NCBI RefSeq assembly: GCF_021440515.1
Contig: NZ_JAKCMV010000014.1
Coordinates: forward strand, 1-64,000
Length of the DNA stretch: 64,000 nucleotides
Direction: 5' to 3'
Origin: Enterobacter asburiae
Lineage (GTDB): Bacteria; Pseudomonadota; Gammaproteobacteria; Enterobacterales; Enterobacteriaceae
The notes under the pieces were generated by a model that saw only the letters and a program-made list of their open reading frames with translations, was not told the origin of the DNA and ran no database searches. The translations under genes and the position numbers were made by a program. This document shows, one piece after another, positions 22,102 to 32,092 of this stretch. Every line of letters begins with the position of its first letter. The first letter of the stretch is position 1.

Positions 22102-23475
22102 ATGTTTACCGAAATCATGCGGTACATCCTCGACCTTGGGCCAACCGTGATGTTGCCTGGCGTCATCATCATCTTCTCAAAGTTACTGGGGATGAAGCTC
22201 GGCGATTGCTTTAAATCCGGCCTGCATATCGGCATTGGCTTCGTGGGAATTGGGCTGGTTATCGGCCTGATGCTCGACTCCATCGGCCCGGCGGCGAAAG
22301 CCATGGCGGAACAGTTCCAGATTAACCTGCACGTCGTGGACGTGGGCTGGCCCGGCTCCTCTCCGATGACCTGGGCTTCGCAAATTGCCCTGGTGGCGAT
22401 CCCGGTGGCGATTGGCGTGAACGTGGTAATGCTCGTCACCCGTATGACCCGGGTGGTGAACGTCGATATCTGGAATATCTGGCATATGACCTTTACCGGG
22501 GCCATGCTGCACCTGGCGACCGGATCTTACTGGTTAGGCATTCTGGGCGTGGTGGTTCACGCGGCGTTTGTCTACAAGCTGGGCGACTGGTTTGCTAAAG
22601 ATACCCGGGACTTCTTCGGCCTTGAAGGCATCGCCATTCCACACGGCTCCTCGGCCTACCTCGGCCCTGTCGCCGTGCTGGTGGACACGATTATCGAGAA
22701 AATACCGGGGCTGAATCGCATTCATTTCAGCGCTGACGACGTGCAAAAACGGTTCGGTCCCTTCGGCGAACCGGTCACCGTCGGCTTCGTCATGGGGCTG
22801 GTTATCGGGATGCTGGCGGGTTATGACGTGAAAAACGTCTTACAGCTGGCTGTGAAAACTGCGGCGGTGATGCTGCTGATGCCGCGCGTGATCAAGCCTA
22901 TCATGGACGGCCTGACCCCGATTGCGAAACATGCCCGTAAGCGCTTGCAGGCGAAATTTGGTGGCCAGGAGTTCCTGATCGGTCTGGATCCGGCGCTGCT
23001 GCTCGGCCATACCTCGGTGGTGTCTGCGAGCCTGATTTTTATCCCGCTGACTATTCTTATCGCGGTGCTGGTGCCGGGTAACCAGGTACTGCCGTTCGGC
23101 GACCTCGCGACCATCGGCTTCTTCGTGGCAATGGCGGTGGCGGTGCATCAGGGCAACCTGTTCCGCACGCTGATCTCCGGCGTCATTATCATGGGCATCA
23201 CGCTGTGGATAGCCACCCAGACCATCGGCCTGCATACCCAGCTTGCCCAGAACGCGGGCGCACTGAAAGCGGGCGGTCTGGTGGCCTCAATGGACCAGGG
23301 GGGCTCGCCTGTCACCTGGCTGTTAATTCAACTCTTTACCTGGCAGAACGTGGTCGGCTTCATTGTGATTGGCGCGATTTACGTCACCGGCGTGCTGCTC
23401 ACCTGGCGTCGTGCCCGCGCGTTTTCCGCAGCGGAAAAAACCGCGGCTAACCCACAAAGCCAGACGGCATCCTAA
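22102..23475 (+). CDS. gatC: Galactitol PTS permease IIC, GatC
   Basis: GatC is a 457-residue polytopic membrane protein of the galactitol PTS EIIC family. It imports galactitol while it is phosphorylated to galactitol-1-phosphate. Long hydrophobic helices run throughout, with the family loop GLEGIAIPHGSSAYLGPV about residues 174-191. It starts 4 bp after gatB and is followed by a terminator hairpin before gatD. Confidence 0.95.
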   Translation: MFTEIMRYILDLGPTVMLPGVIIIFSKLLGMKLGDCFKSGLHIGIGFVGIGLVIGLMLDSIGPAAKAMAEQFQINLHVVDVGWPGSSPMTWASQIALVAIPVAIGVNVVMLVTRMTRVVNVDIWNIWHMTFTGAMLHLATGSYWLGILGVVVHAAFVYKLGDWFAKDTRDFFGLEGIAIPHGSSAYLGPVAVLVDTIIEKIPGLNRIHFSADDVQKRFGPFGEPVTVGFVMGLVIGMLAGYDVKNVLQLAVKTAAVMLLMPRVIKPIMDGLTPIAKHARKRLQAKFGGQEFLIGLDPALLLGHTSVVSASLIFIPLTILIAVLVPGNQVLPFGDLATIGFFVAMAVAVHQGNLFRTLISGVIIMGITLWIATQTIGLHTQLAQNAGALKAGGLVASMDQGGSPVTWLLIQLFTWQNVVGFIVIGAIYVTGVLLTWRRARAFSAAEKTAANPQSQTAS

Positions 23476-23480
23476 TACCC

Positions 23481-23508
23481 GGGGAGCGATGCTCCCCTTC
23501 TTTTTTTT
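23481..23508 (+). terminator. Intra-operon terminator between gatC and gatD
   Basis: Stem GGGGAGC (23481-23487), loop GAT, stem GCTCCCC (23491-23497), then TTC and eight T. It is a textbook rho-independent signal directly before the gatD ribosome-binding site, so gatD may be transcribed at a lower level than gatYZABC. Confidence 0.8.
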
Positions 23509-23518
23509 GGAGTGAATC

Positions 23519-24562
23519 ATGAAATCAGTGGTAATTCACGCTGAGGGCAGCGTGCGCGTTGAAGAACGTCCCGTCCCTCGCATTGAGGCGGCAAACGATG
23601 TACTGGTGCGGGTTGTCTGCTCGGGATTATGCGGCTCGGATATCCCGCGTATTTTCGCCAAAGGGGCGCATTACTATCCCATAACCCTGGGCCATGAGTT
23701 TAGCGGCTACGTTGAAGCATGTGGCACCGATGTGACCGACCTGCAAGCGGGCGATGCGGTGGCCTGCGTCCCGCTGCTGCCCTGCTTCTCCTGCCCGGAA
23801 TGTGCAAAGGGCTATTACTCGCTCTGCAAGCAGTACCAGTTTGTCGGATCCCGCAGTGAAGGGGGCAACGCCGAATACATCGTCGTGAACCGCGCCAATC
23901 TGTTCCGCCTGCCCGCCGATATGACCATCGAAGACGGCGCGTTTATCGAGCCCATCACCGTCGGGTTACACGCTTTCCATCTGGCGGGAGGCTGCGAAGA
24001 GAAAAACGTGATTATCGTGGGCGCGGGCACCATCGGCCTGCTGGCGATGCAGTGCGCGCTGGCGCTGGGCGCAAAAAGCGTCACGGCTATTGATATTAAC
24101 GACGATAAGCTCGAACTGGCTAAGACGCTGGGAGCAAGCCGCGTTTTCAACAGTAAAACCCTGAGCGCCGACGACATCTTCGCGCAGCTGAACGAGAGCC
24201 GTTTTGACCAGCTGGTGCTGGAAACGGCGGGCGCGCCGCAGACGGTTTCGCTGGCCATCGATATTGCAGGGCCACGCGCGAAGCTGGCTCTGGTGGGAAC
24301 GTTGCACCATGATCTGAATCTTTCCTCGACCACGTTCAGCAAGATCCTGCGCAAAGAGCTGACCCTTTTCGGCAGCTGGATGAACTATTCCGCTCCCTGG
24401 CCGGGGGAAGAGTGGGCCACGGCGGCGCGTCTGCTCACCGAGAAAAAATTACGGCTTGCGCCACTCATCGCCCACACGGGTAATAGCGAAAGCTTTGCCG
24501 AGGCCGTTCAGGCGCTGAACGGCTCGCCGATGCAGGGCAAAATTTTGCTGCAATTCCCCTGA
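23519..24562 (+). CDS. gatD: Galactitol-1-phosphate 5-dehydrogenase GatD
   Basis: GatD is a 347-residue zinc medium-chain dehydrogenase. It oxidises galactitol-1-phosphate to tagatose-6-phosphate with NAD+. Catalytic zinc ligands include Cys38 and His59 with Glu60 (GHEFSG). The structural zinc cysteines are Cys89, Cys92, Cys95 and Cys103. The Rossmann motif is GAGTIGLLAMQ (about residues 167-177). GGAG precedes the ATG. The next enzyme, a tagatose-6-phosphate kinase, is not encoded in the window. Confidence 0.95.
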   Translation: MKSVVIHAEGSVRVEERPVPRIEAANDVLVRVVCSGLCGSDIPRIFAKGAHYYPITLGHEFSGYVEACGTDVTDLQAGDAVACVPLLPCFSCPECAKGYYSLCKQYQFVGSRSEGGNAEYIVVNRANLFRLPADMTIEDGAFIEPITVGLHAFHLAGGCEEKNVIIVGAGTIGLLAMQCALALGAKSVTAIDINDDKLELAKTLGASRVFNSKTLSADDIFAQLNESRFDQLVLETAGAPQTVSLAIDIAGPRAKLALVGTLHHDLNLSSTTFSKILRKELTLFGSWMNYSAPWPGEEWATAARLLTEKKLRLAPLIAHTGNSESFAEAVQALNGSPMQGKILLQFP

Positions 24563-24597
24563 GCCTTCGAGCCAGCAACCTGAGCTGGCTCACATTT

Positions 24598-24643
24598 ACT
24601 TTCGAACATTGACGTACATCTTTCGCATACCTTCGATTAGAAT
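24598..24643 (+). promoter_or_regulatory. gatR promoter region with probable autoregulatory operator
   Basis: CTTTCGAACA (24599-24608) and CTTTCGCATA (24620-24629) are tandem copies of the motif seen before gatY, 21 bp apart, about two helical turns. TAGAAT at 24638-24643 is a candidate -10. The arrangement suggests that GatR represses its own gene. Confidence 0.55.
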
Positions 24644-24672
24644 AGGGACAGTTAATTATCAGGCAAATCAAA

Positions 24673-25446
24673 ATGAACTCATTTGAGCGAAGGAATAAAA
24701 TTGTTGACCTCGTCAACGCTCAGGGCAGCGTGATGGTGCTGGATCTTTCAAACCTGTTTGGCATTTCGGAAGTGACTATCCGAACGGACCTGCGCCTGCT
24801 GGAAGAAAAAGGGCTGGTCACGCGTTTTCACGGCGGAGCCGCCCGGCCAGGAAGTAACCTCGCGGAGAGCGACAATCAGGAAGTGGTGCTGGAAGAGCGT
24901 TACCAGCTGGCAAGCGACCCGAAAAAGCGTATCGCCCAGGCCGCCGCCGCCATGATTGAAGAAGGGATGACCATTATCCTCGACAGCGGCAGTACCACCA
25001 TGCTGATTGCTGAAGCGCTGGCGAAAAAAGCCAACATCACGGTGATAACCAATAGTCTGCCCGCCGCCTTTGCCCTCTCAGAAAATAAAGACATTACGCT
25101 GGTCGTTTGCGGCGGCACGGTACGCCATAAGACGCACTCGATGCACGGCACCATCGCCGAACGCTCTCTTGCGGGTATCAGCGCGGACCTGATGTTCGTG
25201 GGTGCCGACGGTATCGACACCACCAACGGCATCACCACCTTTAACGAAGGTTACTCTATCAGTAGCGTTATGGCCGCCGCCGCCCACAAAGTGGTTGCCG
25301 TGCTGGATTCGACCAAGTTCAATCGCCGCGGATTTAACCAGGTGCTGCCTATGGAGAAGATAGACTGCGTGATTACGGATGAGGGGATCGGCAAGCAGGA
25401 TAAAGAGCTGGTGATCAAAACCGGCACCGACGTTGTGACGGTTTAA
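24673..25446 (+). CDS. gatR: Galactitol operon repressor GatR (DeoR family)
   Basis: This is a 257-residue DeoR-family repressor. The N-terminal winged helix (about residues 3-55: RRNKIVDLVNAQGSV, then SEVTIRTDLRLLEEKGLV) precedes the sugar-phosphate-binding domain with DSGSTT (about residues 103-108) and the GADGID motif. It is intact, unlike E. coli K-12, where gatR is broken by an insertion sequence and the operon is constitutive. Galactitol use here should therefore be inducible. Confidence 0.93.
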   Translation: MNSFERRNKIVDLVNAQGSVMVLDLSNLFGISEVTIRTDLRLLEEKGLVTRFHGGAARPGSNLAESDNQEVVLEERYQLASDPKKRIAQAAAAMIEEGMTIILDSGSTTMLIAEALAKKANITVITNSLPAAFALSENKDITLVVCGGTVRHKTHSMHGTIAERSLAGISADLMFVGADGIDTTNGITTFNEGYSISSVMAAAAHKVVAVLDSTKFNRRGFNQVLPMEKIDCVITDEGIGKQDKELVIKTGTDVVTV

Positions 25447-25454
25447 CTTTCTGA

Positions 25455-25487
25455 GCAGGTCAGCGCATGACCTGCCTTACTTTTTCT
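25455..25487 (+). terminator. Probable gatR terminator
   Basis: Perfect stem GCAGGTCA (25455-25462) and TGACCTGC (25468-25475), with a weak T-rich tail CTTACTTTTTC. Confidence 0.65.
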
Positions 25488-25517
25488 TCCGACATTTGTC
25501 CGACACGTAGGGTTTGG

Positions 25518-25546
25518 TAGGCCGGGTAAGCGCAGCGCCACCCGGC
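25518..25546. repeat. REP unit between gatR and rsmI
   Basis: GCCGGGTAAGCGCAGCGCCA and CCCGGC form the standard enterobacterial REP palindrome, placed between convergent genes. Confidence 0.75.
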
Positions 25547-25566
25547 AAAAACAGACGCGCGGCGAG

Positions 25567-26430
25567 TTACTCCCCCTGCTGCTCCAGCGCATACTTATAC
25601 AGCGCGTTTTTCTTCACGCCGTGGATTTCCGCAGCCAGCGCGGCGGCTTTTTTGAGCGGCAGTTCGGCCTGTAGCAGCGCCAGCGTGCGCAGGGCGTCGG
25701 CGGGCAGTGCATCGTCTTCGGCTTTATGCCCTTCAACAATCAGCACCATTTCGCCTTTACGACGGTTTTCGTCTTCTTTCACCCACGCCAGCAGCTCGCC
25801 GACCGGTGCGCCGTGAATGGTTTCCCAGGTTTTGGTCAGCTCGCGCGCCAGCACCACGTAGCGCGACTCGCCCCAGACGGTCACCATGTCGTCCAGGCTT
25901 TCCAGCAGTCGGTGGGTGGATTCGTAGAAAATCAGGGTGCGCGGCTCGGCTTCCAGCGCTTTGAGCACGTCGCGACGGCCTTTTGATTTGGCTGGCAGAA
26001 AACCTTCGTAGCAGAAACGGTCGGACGGCAGCCCCGCCGCGCTCAGCGCCGCAATTGCCGCGCACGGCCCCGGCAGCGGCACGACGCGGATCCCCGCTTC
26101 ACGGCAGGTGCGCACCAGGTGATAACCCGGATCGTTAATCAGCGGTGTTCCCGCATCGGAGACCAGCGCAATGTTCTGGCCCTCTTTCAGCTTCGCCACC
26201 AGGGTTTCCGCTTTTTGTTGCTCATTGTGATCGTGCAGGGCGAACAGGCGGGCGCTAATCGCAAAGTGCTGCAACAGTAACCCGGTATGACGGGTATCTT
26301 CAGCCGCAATTAAATCAACAGCTTGTAATACGGTGAGCGCACGTTGGGTAATATCAGATAAATTCCCGATAGGAGTAGGTACAATATAAAGCTGGCCTTG
26401 AGAATTATCCGCCGTTTCGTGTTGTTTCAT
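25567..26430 (-). CDS. rsmI: 16S rRNA 2'-O-ribose C1402 methyltransferase RsmI
   Basis: RsmI is a 287-residue SAM-dependent methyltransferase of the tetrapyrrole-methylase fold, nearly identical to E. coli RsmI (YraL). It methylates the ribose of C1402 in 16S rRNA, next to the decoding site. Family marks are [15 protein letters not shown] (about residues 14-28), AEDTRHTG (about 43-50) and [12 protein letters not shown]. It is divergent from lpoA. Confidence 0.96.
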   Translation of the reverse strand: MKQHETADNSQGQLYIVPTPIGNLSDITQRALTVLQAVDLIAAEDTRHTGLLLQHFAISARLFALHDHNEQQKAETLVAKLKEGQNIALVSDAGTPLINDPGYHLVRTCREAGIRVVPLPGPCAAIAALSAAGLPSDRFCYEGFLPAKSKGRRDVLKALEAEPRTLIFYESTHRLLESLDDMVTVWGESRYVVLARELTKTWETIHGAPVGELLAWVKEDENRRKGEMVLIVEGHKAEDDALPADALRTLALLQAELPLKKAAALAAEIHGVKKNALYKYALEQQGE

Positions 26431-26492
26431 TGTTTCGTCCGTATTGCCGATTTAATATTGAGCATTGCGTAAAAAAACTCACTGGATACAGT

Positions 26493-28640
26493 ATGGTACC
26501 GTTAACGTTACTTCGAACAAAAGCCGCGCGCAGCGTGCCTTTGCTGCTGGCAGCCCTGATTTTTGCAGGCTGTGGCACCCAGACACAGGACCAAAGCGTC
26601 GCCCATATGCAGGGCTCAGCTCAGGCTGATTCTGGCTTTTATCTGCAACAAATGTCGCAGAGCTCAAATGATACCAAGACCAACTGGCAATTACTCGCCA
26701 TTCGTGCACTGCTGAAAGAGGGGAAAACCCAGCAGGCCGTCGAGCTGTTCAACCAGCTGCCGCAAGAATTGAACGACAACCAGCGTCGCGAGCAGCAGCT
26801 TCTGTCCGCCGAACTGAAGGTGGCGCAGAAAGATTACGCCGCTGCCAAAAAGATCCTCGGCGACATCGACGTGAGCGCGCTGGATAAAAACCAGCAGGCG
26901 CGTTTCTGGCAGACCGGCATCACCGCTGAACAGGGTCGCCCCTCCCTTCAGCTGCTGCGCGCCCTGATTGCCCAGGAGCCGCTGCTCAGCGGCGCTGACA
27001 AACAGAAAAATATCGATGCGACCTGGCAGGCGCTGGCCTCCATGACCCCGCAACAGGCGCAGACGCTGGTGATCAACGCAGACGAAAACGTGCTGCAAGG
27101 CTGGCTCGATCTGCAACAGATGTGGTTCAACAACCGCAGCGATCCGAAGATGCTCAAGGCCGGTATTACCGACTGGCAGACGCGCTACCCGCAAAACCCG
27201 GGCTCCAAAATGCTGCCGACGCAGCTGGTTAACGTGCAGAACTTTAAGCCTGCCTCCACCAGCAAAATCGCCCTGCTTCTGCCGTTGAACGGCCAGGCAG
27301 CGGTGTTTGGCCGCGCTATCCAGCAGGGGTTTGAAGCCGCGAAAAACGGTATCTCTCCGGTGGTGGGCAATGCGGTACCTGCGCAGTCCGCCCAGGCTGC
27401 GAACGTTAACGATGTCATCAGCCCTTCCGCCGCTGAGACCAGCGATCTGACCACGGCCCAAACCCCTGCGCAGGGCACGATGCAAAACCCGGTGACTGCA
27501 CCGACAACCCCTGCGCCGACCGCACCGGCACAAACGCCAGCCGCGCCAGCCGACACGCAGGCCGCGCCTGCCGCAGAAACGTCAGCGACGGCACAGCCGC
27601 AAACCACCCAGCCCGCAGCACAACCGGCAGCACAGCCACAGGCCGTCGCCACCACCAGCGCCAATCCGGGTGCCGAGCTGAAAGTCTATGACACCAGCTC
27701 ACAGCCGCTCGATCAGGTTCTGGCTCAGGTGCAGCAGGACGGGGCCAGCATCGTGGTGGGCCCGCTGCTGAAAAACCAGGTCGAAGAGCTGACGAAGAGC
27801 AATACCCCGCTGAACGTGCTGGCGCTCAACCAGCCGGAGCAGGTGCAGAATCGCGCCAATATCTGCTATTTCGCTCTCTCCCCGGAAGATGAAGCCCGCG
27901 ATGCGGCGCGTCATATTCACGAGCAGGGTAAACAGGCTCCGCTGCTGCTGATCCCACGCAGCTCGCTGGGCGACCGCGTCGCCACGGCGTTTGCCCAGGA
28001 GTGGCAGCAGCTCGGCGGCGGTATCGTGTTGCAGCAGAAGTTTGGCTCCGCCTCTGAGCTACGTGCCGGTATCAACGGCGGCGCGGGTATTTCACTGACC
28101 GGTAGCCCGGTAACGGCAAGCCTGCCGCAGCAGCAGGGCGTGACCATCGGCGGCTTGACCATTCCGGCACCGCCAACCGACGCGCAAATCAGCGGTGGCG
28201 GTAAAGTGGATGCGGCCTATATCCTCGCCACGCCGCAGGAAATTGCCTTCATCAAGCCGATGATTGCGATGCGTAACGGCAGCCAGAGCGGCGCGACCCT
28301 GTATGCCAGCTCGCGCAGCGCGCAGGGCACGGCAGGCCCGGACTTCCGACTGGAGATGGACGGTCTGCAATACAGCGAAATTCCAATGCTTGCAGGCAGC
28401 AACCCAACGCTGATGCAGCAGGCGCTTGGCGCAGTGCGTAACGACTACTCTCTGGCGCGTCTGTACGCTATGGGCGCAGACGCCTGGGCGCTGGCAAACC
28501 ACTTTACCCAGATGCGTCAGGTGCCGGGGTTTGAACTCAACGGCAACACCGGCGATCTGACCGCCAATCAGGACTGCGTGATTAACAGGAAGTTATCATG
28601 GCTCAAATACCAGCAGGGGCAGATCGTCCCGGCCAGTTAA
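26493..28640 (+). CDS. lpoA: Outer-membrane lipoprotein activator of PBP1A, LpoA
   Basis: LpoA is a lipoprotein that reaches through the periplasm and activates the transpeptidase of PBP1A (MrcA). The lipobox LIFAGC puts the lipidated residue at Cys27. The N-terminal TPR-like domain covers about residues 40-260, and the C-terminal periplasmic-binding-like domain about 395-715. Between them lies an Ala/Pro/Gln/Thr-rich linker (about residues 295-393). At 715 residues it is longer than the 678-residue E. coli protein, mostly in that linker. ATG 26493 gives a normal signal peptide; an upstream in-frame start would spoil it. Confidence 0.95.
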   Translation: MVPLTLLRTKAARSVPLLLAALIFAGCGTQTQDQSVAHMQGSAQADSGFYLQQMSQSSNDTKTNWQLLAIRALLKEGKTQQAVELFNQLPQELNDNQRREQQLLSAELKVAQKDYAAAKKILGDIDVSALDKNQQARFWQTGITAEQGRPSLQLLRALIAQEPLLSGADKQKNIDATWQALASMTPQQAQTLVINADENVLQGWLDLQQMWFNNRSDPKMLKAGITDWQTRYPQNPGSKMLPTQLVNVQNFKPASTSKIALLLPLNGQAAVFGRAIQQGFEAAKNGISPVVGNAVPAQSAQAANVNDVISPSAAETSDLTTAQTPAQGTMQNPVTAPTTPAPTAPAQTPAAPADTQAAPAAETSATAQPQTTQPAAQPAAQPQAVATTSANPGAELKVYDTSSQPLDQVLAQVQQDGASIVVGPLLKNQVEELTKSNTPLNVLALNQPEQVQNRANICYFALSPEDEARDAARHIHEQGKQAPLLLIPRSSLGDRVATAFAQEWQQLGGGIVLQQKFGSASELRAGINGGAGISLTGSPVTASLPQQQGVTIGGLTIPAPPTDAQISGGGKVDAAYILATPQEIAFIKPMIAMRNGSQSGATLYASSRSAQGTAGPDFRLEMDGLQYSEIPMLAGSNPTLMQQALGAVRNDYSLARLYAMGADAWALANHFTQMRQVPGFELNGNTGDLTANQDCVINRKLSWLKYQQGQIVPAS

Positions 28641-28993
28641 GCCGCAAACAGACCGGCGACGCGTGGGAAGTGAAAGCGCGCCGCTGGCTGGAAGGCAAAG
28701 GACTGCGCTTTATCGCCGCCAACGTTCGCGGACGCGGCGGCGAGATCGATCTCATAATGAAAGACGGTCAAACGACCGTGTTTGTCGAAGTACGCTACCG
28801 GCAGTCATCGCAGTTTGGCGGTGCCGCCGCCAGCGTGACGCCCGCCAAACAACACAAATTATTACAGACCGCCCTCTTGTGGCTTGCCCGCCATAATGGG
28901 AGCTTTGATACTGTGGATTGCCGGTTCGATGTGGTAGCCTTCACCGGCAACGACGTCGACTGGTTCAAAAACGCGTTTGGCGAAGACACCTGA
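28598..28993 (+). CDS. yraN: UPF0102 family protein YraN
   Basis: This 131-residue protein has a predicted restriction-endonuclease-like fold. The core signature is [12 protein letters not shown] followed by VFVEVRYR (about residues 47-67). Biochemical function is unsettled. It overlaps the 3' end of lpoA by 43 bp in another frame, as in E. coli, indicating translational coupling. Confidence 0.9.
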   Translation: MAQIPAGADRPGQLSRKQTGDAWEVKARRWLEGKGLRFIAANVRGRGGEIDLIMKDGQTTVFVEVRYRQSSQFGGAAASVTPAKQHKLLQTALLWLARHNGSFDTVDCRFDVVAFTGNDVDWFKNAFGEDT

Positions 28994-29014
28994 ACAAGAT
29001 TTAAAAGGGATAAC

Positions 29015-29605
29015 GTGCTCGAAAGAATTAAAGTTTGCTTCACAGAAAGCATTCAAACTCAGATTGCAGCGGCGGAAGCCCTCCCGGACGCGATTTCTCG
29101 CGCAGCGATGACGCTGGTACAGTCTCTGCTCAACGGCAACAAAATCCTCTGTTGTGGCAATGGCACATCGGCCGCCAACGCACAGCATTTTGCTGCCAGC
29201 ATGATCAATCGTTTTGAAACAGAACGACCGAGTTTACCCGCCATTGCACTTAATACCGATAATGTGGTCTTAACAGCGATTGCTAACGATCGTCTGCATG
29301 ATGAGATTTACGCAAAGCAGGTGCGCGCCCTGGGCCACGCCGGAGATGTGCTGTTGGCCATCTCCACGCGGGGGAACAGCCGCGACATCGTTAAGGCCGT
29401 CGAAGCGGCGGTCACCCGTGATATGACCATCGTGGCATTAACGGGCTATGACGGCGGTGAGCTGGCGGGTCTGCTGGGGCCGCAGGATGTGGAAATCCGC
29501 ATTCCGTCGCACCGCAGCGCGCGCATTCAGGAAATGCACATGCTGACGGTAAATTGCTTATGCGATCTCATCGATAACACGCTTTTCCCTCACCAGGATG
29601 ATTAA
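29015..29605 (+). CDS. diaA: DnaA initiator-associating protein DiaA
   Basis: DiaA is a 196-residue SIS-domain protein. As a tetramer it binds several DnaA molecules and promotes their assembly at oriC, keeping initiation timely. The SIS core includes [22 protein letters not shown]-like residues 46-67 and STRGNSRD near 118. The start is GTG at 29015, five bases after AAGGGA. It sits 21 bp after yraN and 9 bp before dolP. Confidence 0.95.
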   Translation: MLERIKVCFTESIQTQIAAAEALPDAISRAAMTLVQSLLNGNKILCCGNGTSAANAQHFAASMINRFETERPSLPAIALNTDNVVLTAIANDRLHDEIYAKQVRALGHAGDVLLAISTRGNSRDIVKAVEAAVTRDMTIVALTGYDGGELAGLLGPQDVEIRIPSHRSARIQEMHMLTVNCLCDLIDNTLFPHQDD

Positions 29606-29614
29606 GGAGTATTA

Positions 29615-30190
29615 ATGAAGGCTTTATCGACCCTCGCAGTCCTGATGTCTGCACTGCTTCTTCAGGGATGTATCGCTGCGGCCGTTGTGGGCACCGCGGC
29701 CGTCGGCACAAAAGCCGCGACCGACCCGCGCTCCGTGGGCACGCAGGTTGATGACGGTACGCTGGAGCTGCGCGTCAACAGCGCGCTGTCGAAAGACGAA
29801 CAGATTAAGAAAGATGCGCGCATCAACGTTACGGCGTACCAGGGCAAAGTGCTGCTGGCAGGCCAGGCGCCGACCACCGAGCTGGCGTCCCGCGCCAAGC
29901 AAATTGCGATGGGCGTAGAAGGCACCACGGAAGTGTTCAACGAAGTCCGTCAGGGTCAGCCGATTGGTCTGGGAACCGCGTCGTCAGATACCTGGATCAC
30001 CACCAAAGTCCGTTCCCAGCTGCTGGGCACCGACCAGGTGAAATCCTCTAACGTGAAGGTGACCACCGAGAACGGCGAAGTGTTCCTGCTGGGTCTGGTG
30101 ACCGAACGTGAAGGGAAAGCGGCGGCGGATATCGCCAGTCGGGTGAGCGGCGTGAAGCACGTCACCACCGCGTTTACCTACATCAAGTAA
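29615..30190 (+). CDS. dolP: Outer-membrane lipoprotein DolP (YraP) with two BON domains
   Basis: DolP is a 191-residue lipoprotein. The lipobox LLLQGC gives lipidated Cys19. Two BON domains follow (about residues 45-115 and 125-191). In E. coli it localises to the division site, supports outer-membrane integrity and the BAM complex, and is in the sigma-E regulon. AGGAG precedes the ATG. A REP-like terminator closes the lpoA-yraN-diaA-dolP group. Confidence 0.94.
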   Translation: MKALSTLAVLMSALLLQGCIAAAVVGTAAVGTKAATDPRSVGTQVDDGTLELRVNSALSKDEQIKKDARINVTAYQGKVLLAGQAPTTELASRAKQIAMGVEGTTEVFNEVRQGQPIGLGTASSDTWITTKVRSQLLGTDQVKSSNVKVTTENGEVFLLGLVTEREGKAAADIASRVSGVKHVTTAFTYIK

Positions 30191-30206
30191 ACCCCACCTG
30201 ACCGTA

Positions 30207-30242
30207 AGCCCGGTAAGCGCTCGCGCCACCGGGCTTTTTTTT
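30207..30242 (+). terminator. REP-derived terminator after dolP
   Basis: AGCCCGGT (30207-30214) pairs with ACCGGGCT (30228-30235), around a REP-like GCGCTCGCGCC core, followed by eight T. A repeat unit appears to serve as terminator and touches the yraQ stop codon. Confidence 0.8.
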
Positions 30243-31278
30243 ACAGCAACGCAATACTCCCCACGATCGCCCCGCTCAGCGCCACCAGCGCGCCGGTCAG
30301 CCACAGCGCTTTCGCCGGGAATGACTTACGCAGCATCACAAACGACGGCAGGCTGACCGCAGGCAGCGTGATCAGCAGCGCCAGCGCCGGGGCTGTCCCC
30401 ATTCCCGCCAGCATCATGGTCTGCACGATCGGGATTTCAGCCGCCGTTGGGATCACAAACAGGCAGCCCGCAACGGCCATCGCAATCACCCACATCAGGG
30501 TGTTGTCGATAGCGCCATCCGCGTGAGGGAACAGCCAGACGCGCGCCGCGCCCAGCACCAGAACGGCGAGGATATAGACCGGGATCGTGCTCCAGAAAAG
30601 CTGCCACAGCGCCTTGCCCCAGCGGGCAAAGAAACTGCCCTGCGGCTCGCTCACGTCGAGATCAACGGACGCGGCTTCGACCGTTTTGTCCTTCACCAGA
30701 TTTTGCACCAGCGTGGCAACCACCAGCACCGTCACTACCCCGGCGACCAGGCGGATCAGCGCAAAGTGCCAGCCGAGCACAAAGCCCATAAACACCAGCG
30801 TGGCCGGGTTCAGCAGCGGGTTGCCCATCCAGAACGCCAGCGCGCCGCCCATCGACACTTTCTGACGACGCATTCCGGCGGCTACCGGCGCGGCGCAGCA
30901 CGAGCACATCATGCCGGGCAGAGAGAAAATCGTCCCCAGCAGCGTGCCCTGAAAGCGCGGTTGCCCTAACGTTTTCACCAGCCAGTTGCGCGGGATAAGC
31001 ACCTGAATCAGCGAGCCTAGCAGCACGCCTAACACGGCCGCTTTCCACACGGCAAGGAAGTAGACCATCGCGTAATCCCACGCCGCCTCAAGCGGGCTGG
31101 AATCGGCGTTAGCCAGAATGGATTTACCGATACTGTGCGTTTCGGCTGCGGTGAAGGCTTTGCCATAGTAGGGCTGCCACTTCACGAACCAAAGACCAAC
31201 AATGACAACAAGAAAGAAAAGCGCGGGCTTCCACCACTGAACGGGTGTTGCCGCCTGAGATGAAGACTGACCAGTCAT
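30241..31278 (-). CDS. yraQ: YraQ, predicted permease
   Basis: YraQ is a 345-residue polytopic inner-membrane protein of the PF03773 (ArsP_1/DUF318) permease family. About eight or more helices are visible. The conserved GMMCSCCAAPVAAGMRR cysteine-rich motif (about residues 121-137) is present, as is the glycine-rich FWMGNPLLNPATL loop. Relatives export organoarsenicals, but no substrate is established for YraQ, so none is assigned. Confidence 0.88.
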   Translation of the reverse strand: MTGQSSSQAATPVQWWKPALFFLVVIVGLWFVKWQPYYGKAFTAAETHSIGKSILANADSSPLEAAWDYAMVYFLAVWKAAVLGVLLGSLIQVLIPRNWLVKTLGQPRFQGTLLGTIFSLPGMMCSCCAAPVAAGMRRQKVSMGGALAFWMGNPLLNPATLVFMGFVLGWHFALIRLVAGVVTVLVVATLVQNLVKDKTVEAASVDLDVSEPQGSFFARWGKALWQLFWSTIPVYILAVLVLGAARVWLFPHADGAIDNTLMWVIAMAVAGCLFVIPTAAEIPIVQTMMLAGMGTAPALALLITLPAVSLPSFVMLRKSFPAKALWLTGALVALSGAIVGSIALL

Positions 31279-31318
31279 ACCATTCCCCGGGGAGTGAGAT
31301 TAAATTCGCCGGGGGAGT

Positions 31319-31963
31319 TTACGCCTCACCCCTGGCGATTTCACGCAGTTTCGCCGAAGGTATAATATTTATCCCTTCTTTCGATGGGGAAAGCCCCTCT
31401 TTCAGCATAGCGCGCGCCACGTCCCGCGCCTCAATGGACTTCCAGTTGCCCGGCAGCAGCGAAAAAAGCGGGGCAAAGAAGGACTCGTTAAAACGGCGTT
31501 TGTCGCGATCCCCTAACAGCATGGAGGGGCGCACAATCGTCAGGTATTCCCACTTCTGCGCGATCAGCGCGTCTTCCATCTTGCCCTTCACCTTGTTGTA
31601 GAAGAACGGCGAGCTGGCGTTCGCCCCCATCGCGCTGACCACCACAAAATGCTTCGCCCCGAGCTTTTTGGCCGTCAGCGCGGTATCCACCACCAGCGTG
31701 TAATCTGCATGGACAAAAGCCTCTTTGCTGCCCGCTTCACGCCGCGTCGTGCCCAGGCAGCAAAACGCGATATCAATGGGATCGGTTACCTGCGCCAGCG
31801 CGTCGGTCAGCTGGGGATCGTGGGGATTAAAGACGCCAGCGATATCGCCAAGCGGGCGGCGCGTTGGGGCGGCGATGTAGTTCACCTTGCGCTCCTGAAT
31901 CAGCAAACGCAGTAAGTGTTCACCCACCAGCCCGGTTGCGCCTGTAATCAATACCTGACTCAT
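31319..31963 (-). CDS. yraR: YraR, NAD(P)-binding SDR-like protein
   Basis: This 214-residue protein has an atypical short-chain dehydrogenase fold. The N-terminal [19 protein letters not shown] is the nucleotide-binding loop. [16 protein letters not shown] resembles the family active-site region; a canonical YxxxK is not obvious. It matches E. coli YraR; function is unknown. ATG 31963 was chosen for the E. coli N-terminus and GGAG six bases upstream. Confidence 0.88.
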   Translation of the reverse strand: MSQVLITGATGLVGEHLLRLLIQERKVNYIAAPTRRPLGDIAGVFNPHDPQLTDALAQVTDPIDIAFCCLGTTRREAGSKEAFVHADYTLVVDTALTAKKLGAKHFVVVSAMGANASSPFFYNKVKGKMEDALIAQKWEYLTIVRPSMLLGDRDKRRFNESFFAPLFSLLPGNWKSIEARDVARAMLKEGLSPSKEGINIIPSAKLREIARGEA

Positions 31964-32092
31964 TTTTTTCTCCTTTACAGAATAGTCCGTATGCGAACTC
32001 AGCCTGGTCAACCACACTTAGAAGTCTGTTATCGGTAAGTATTTACCACAAACGGGAAAATAACAGTCTGAACCCAAAACAACGGAGGAAGC

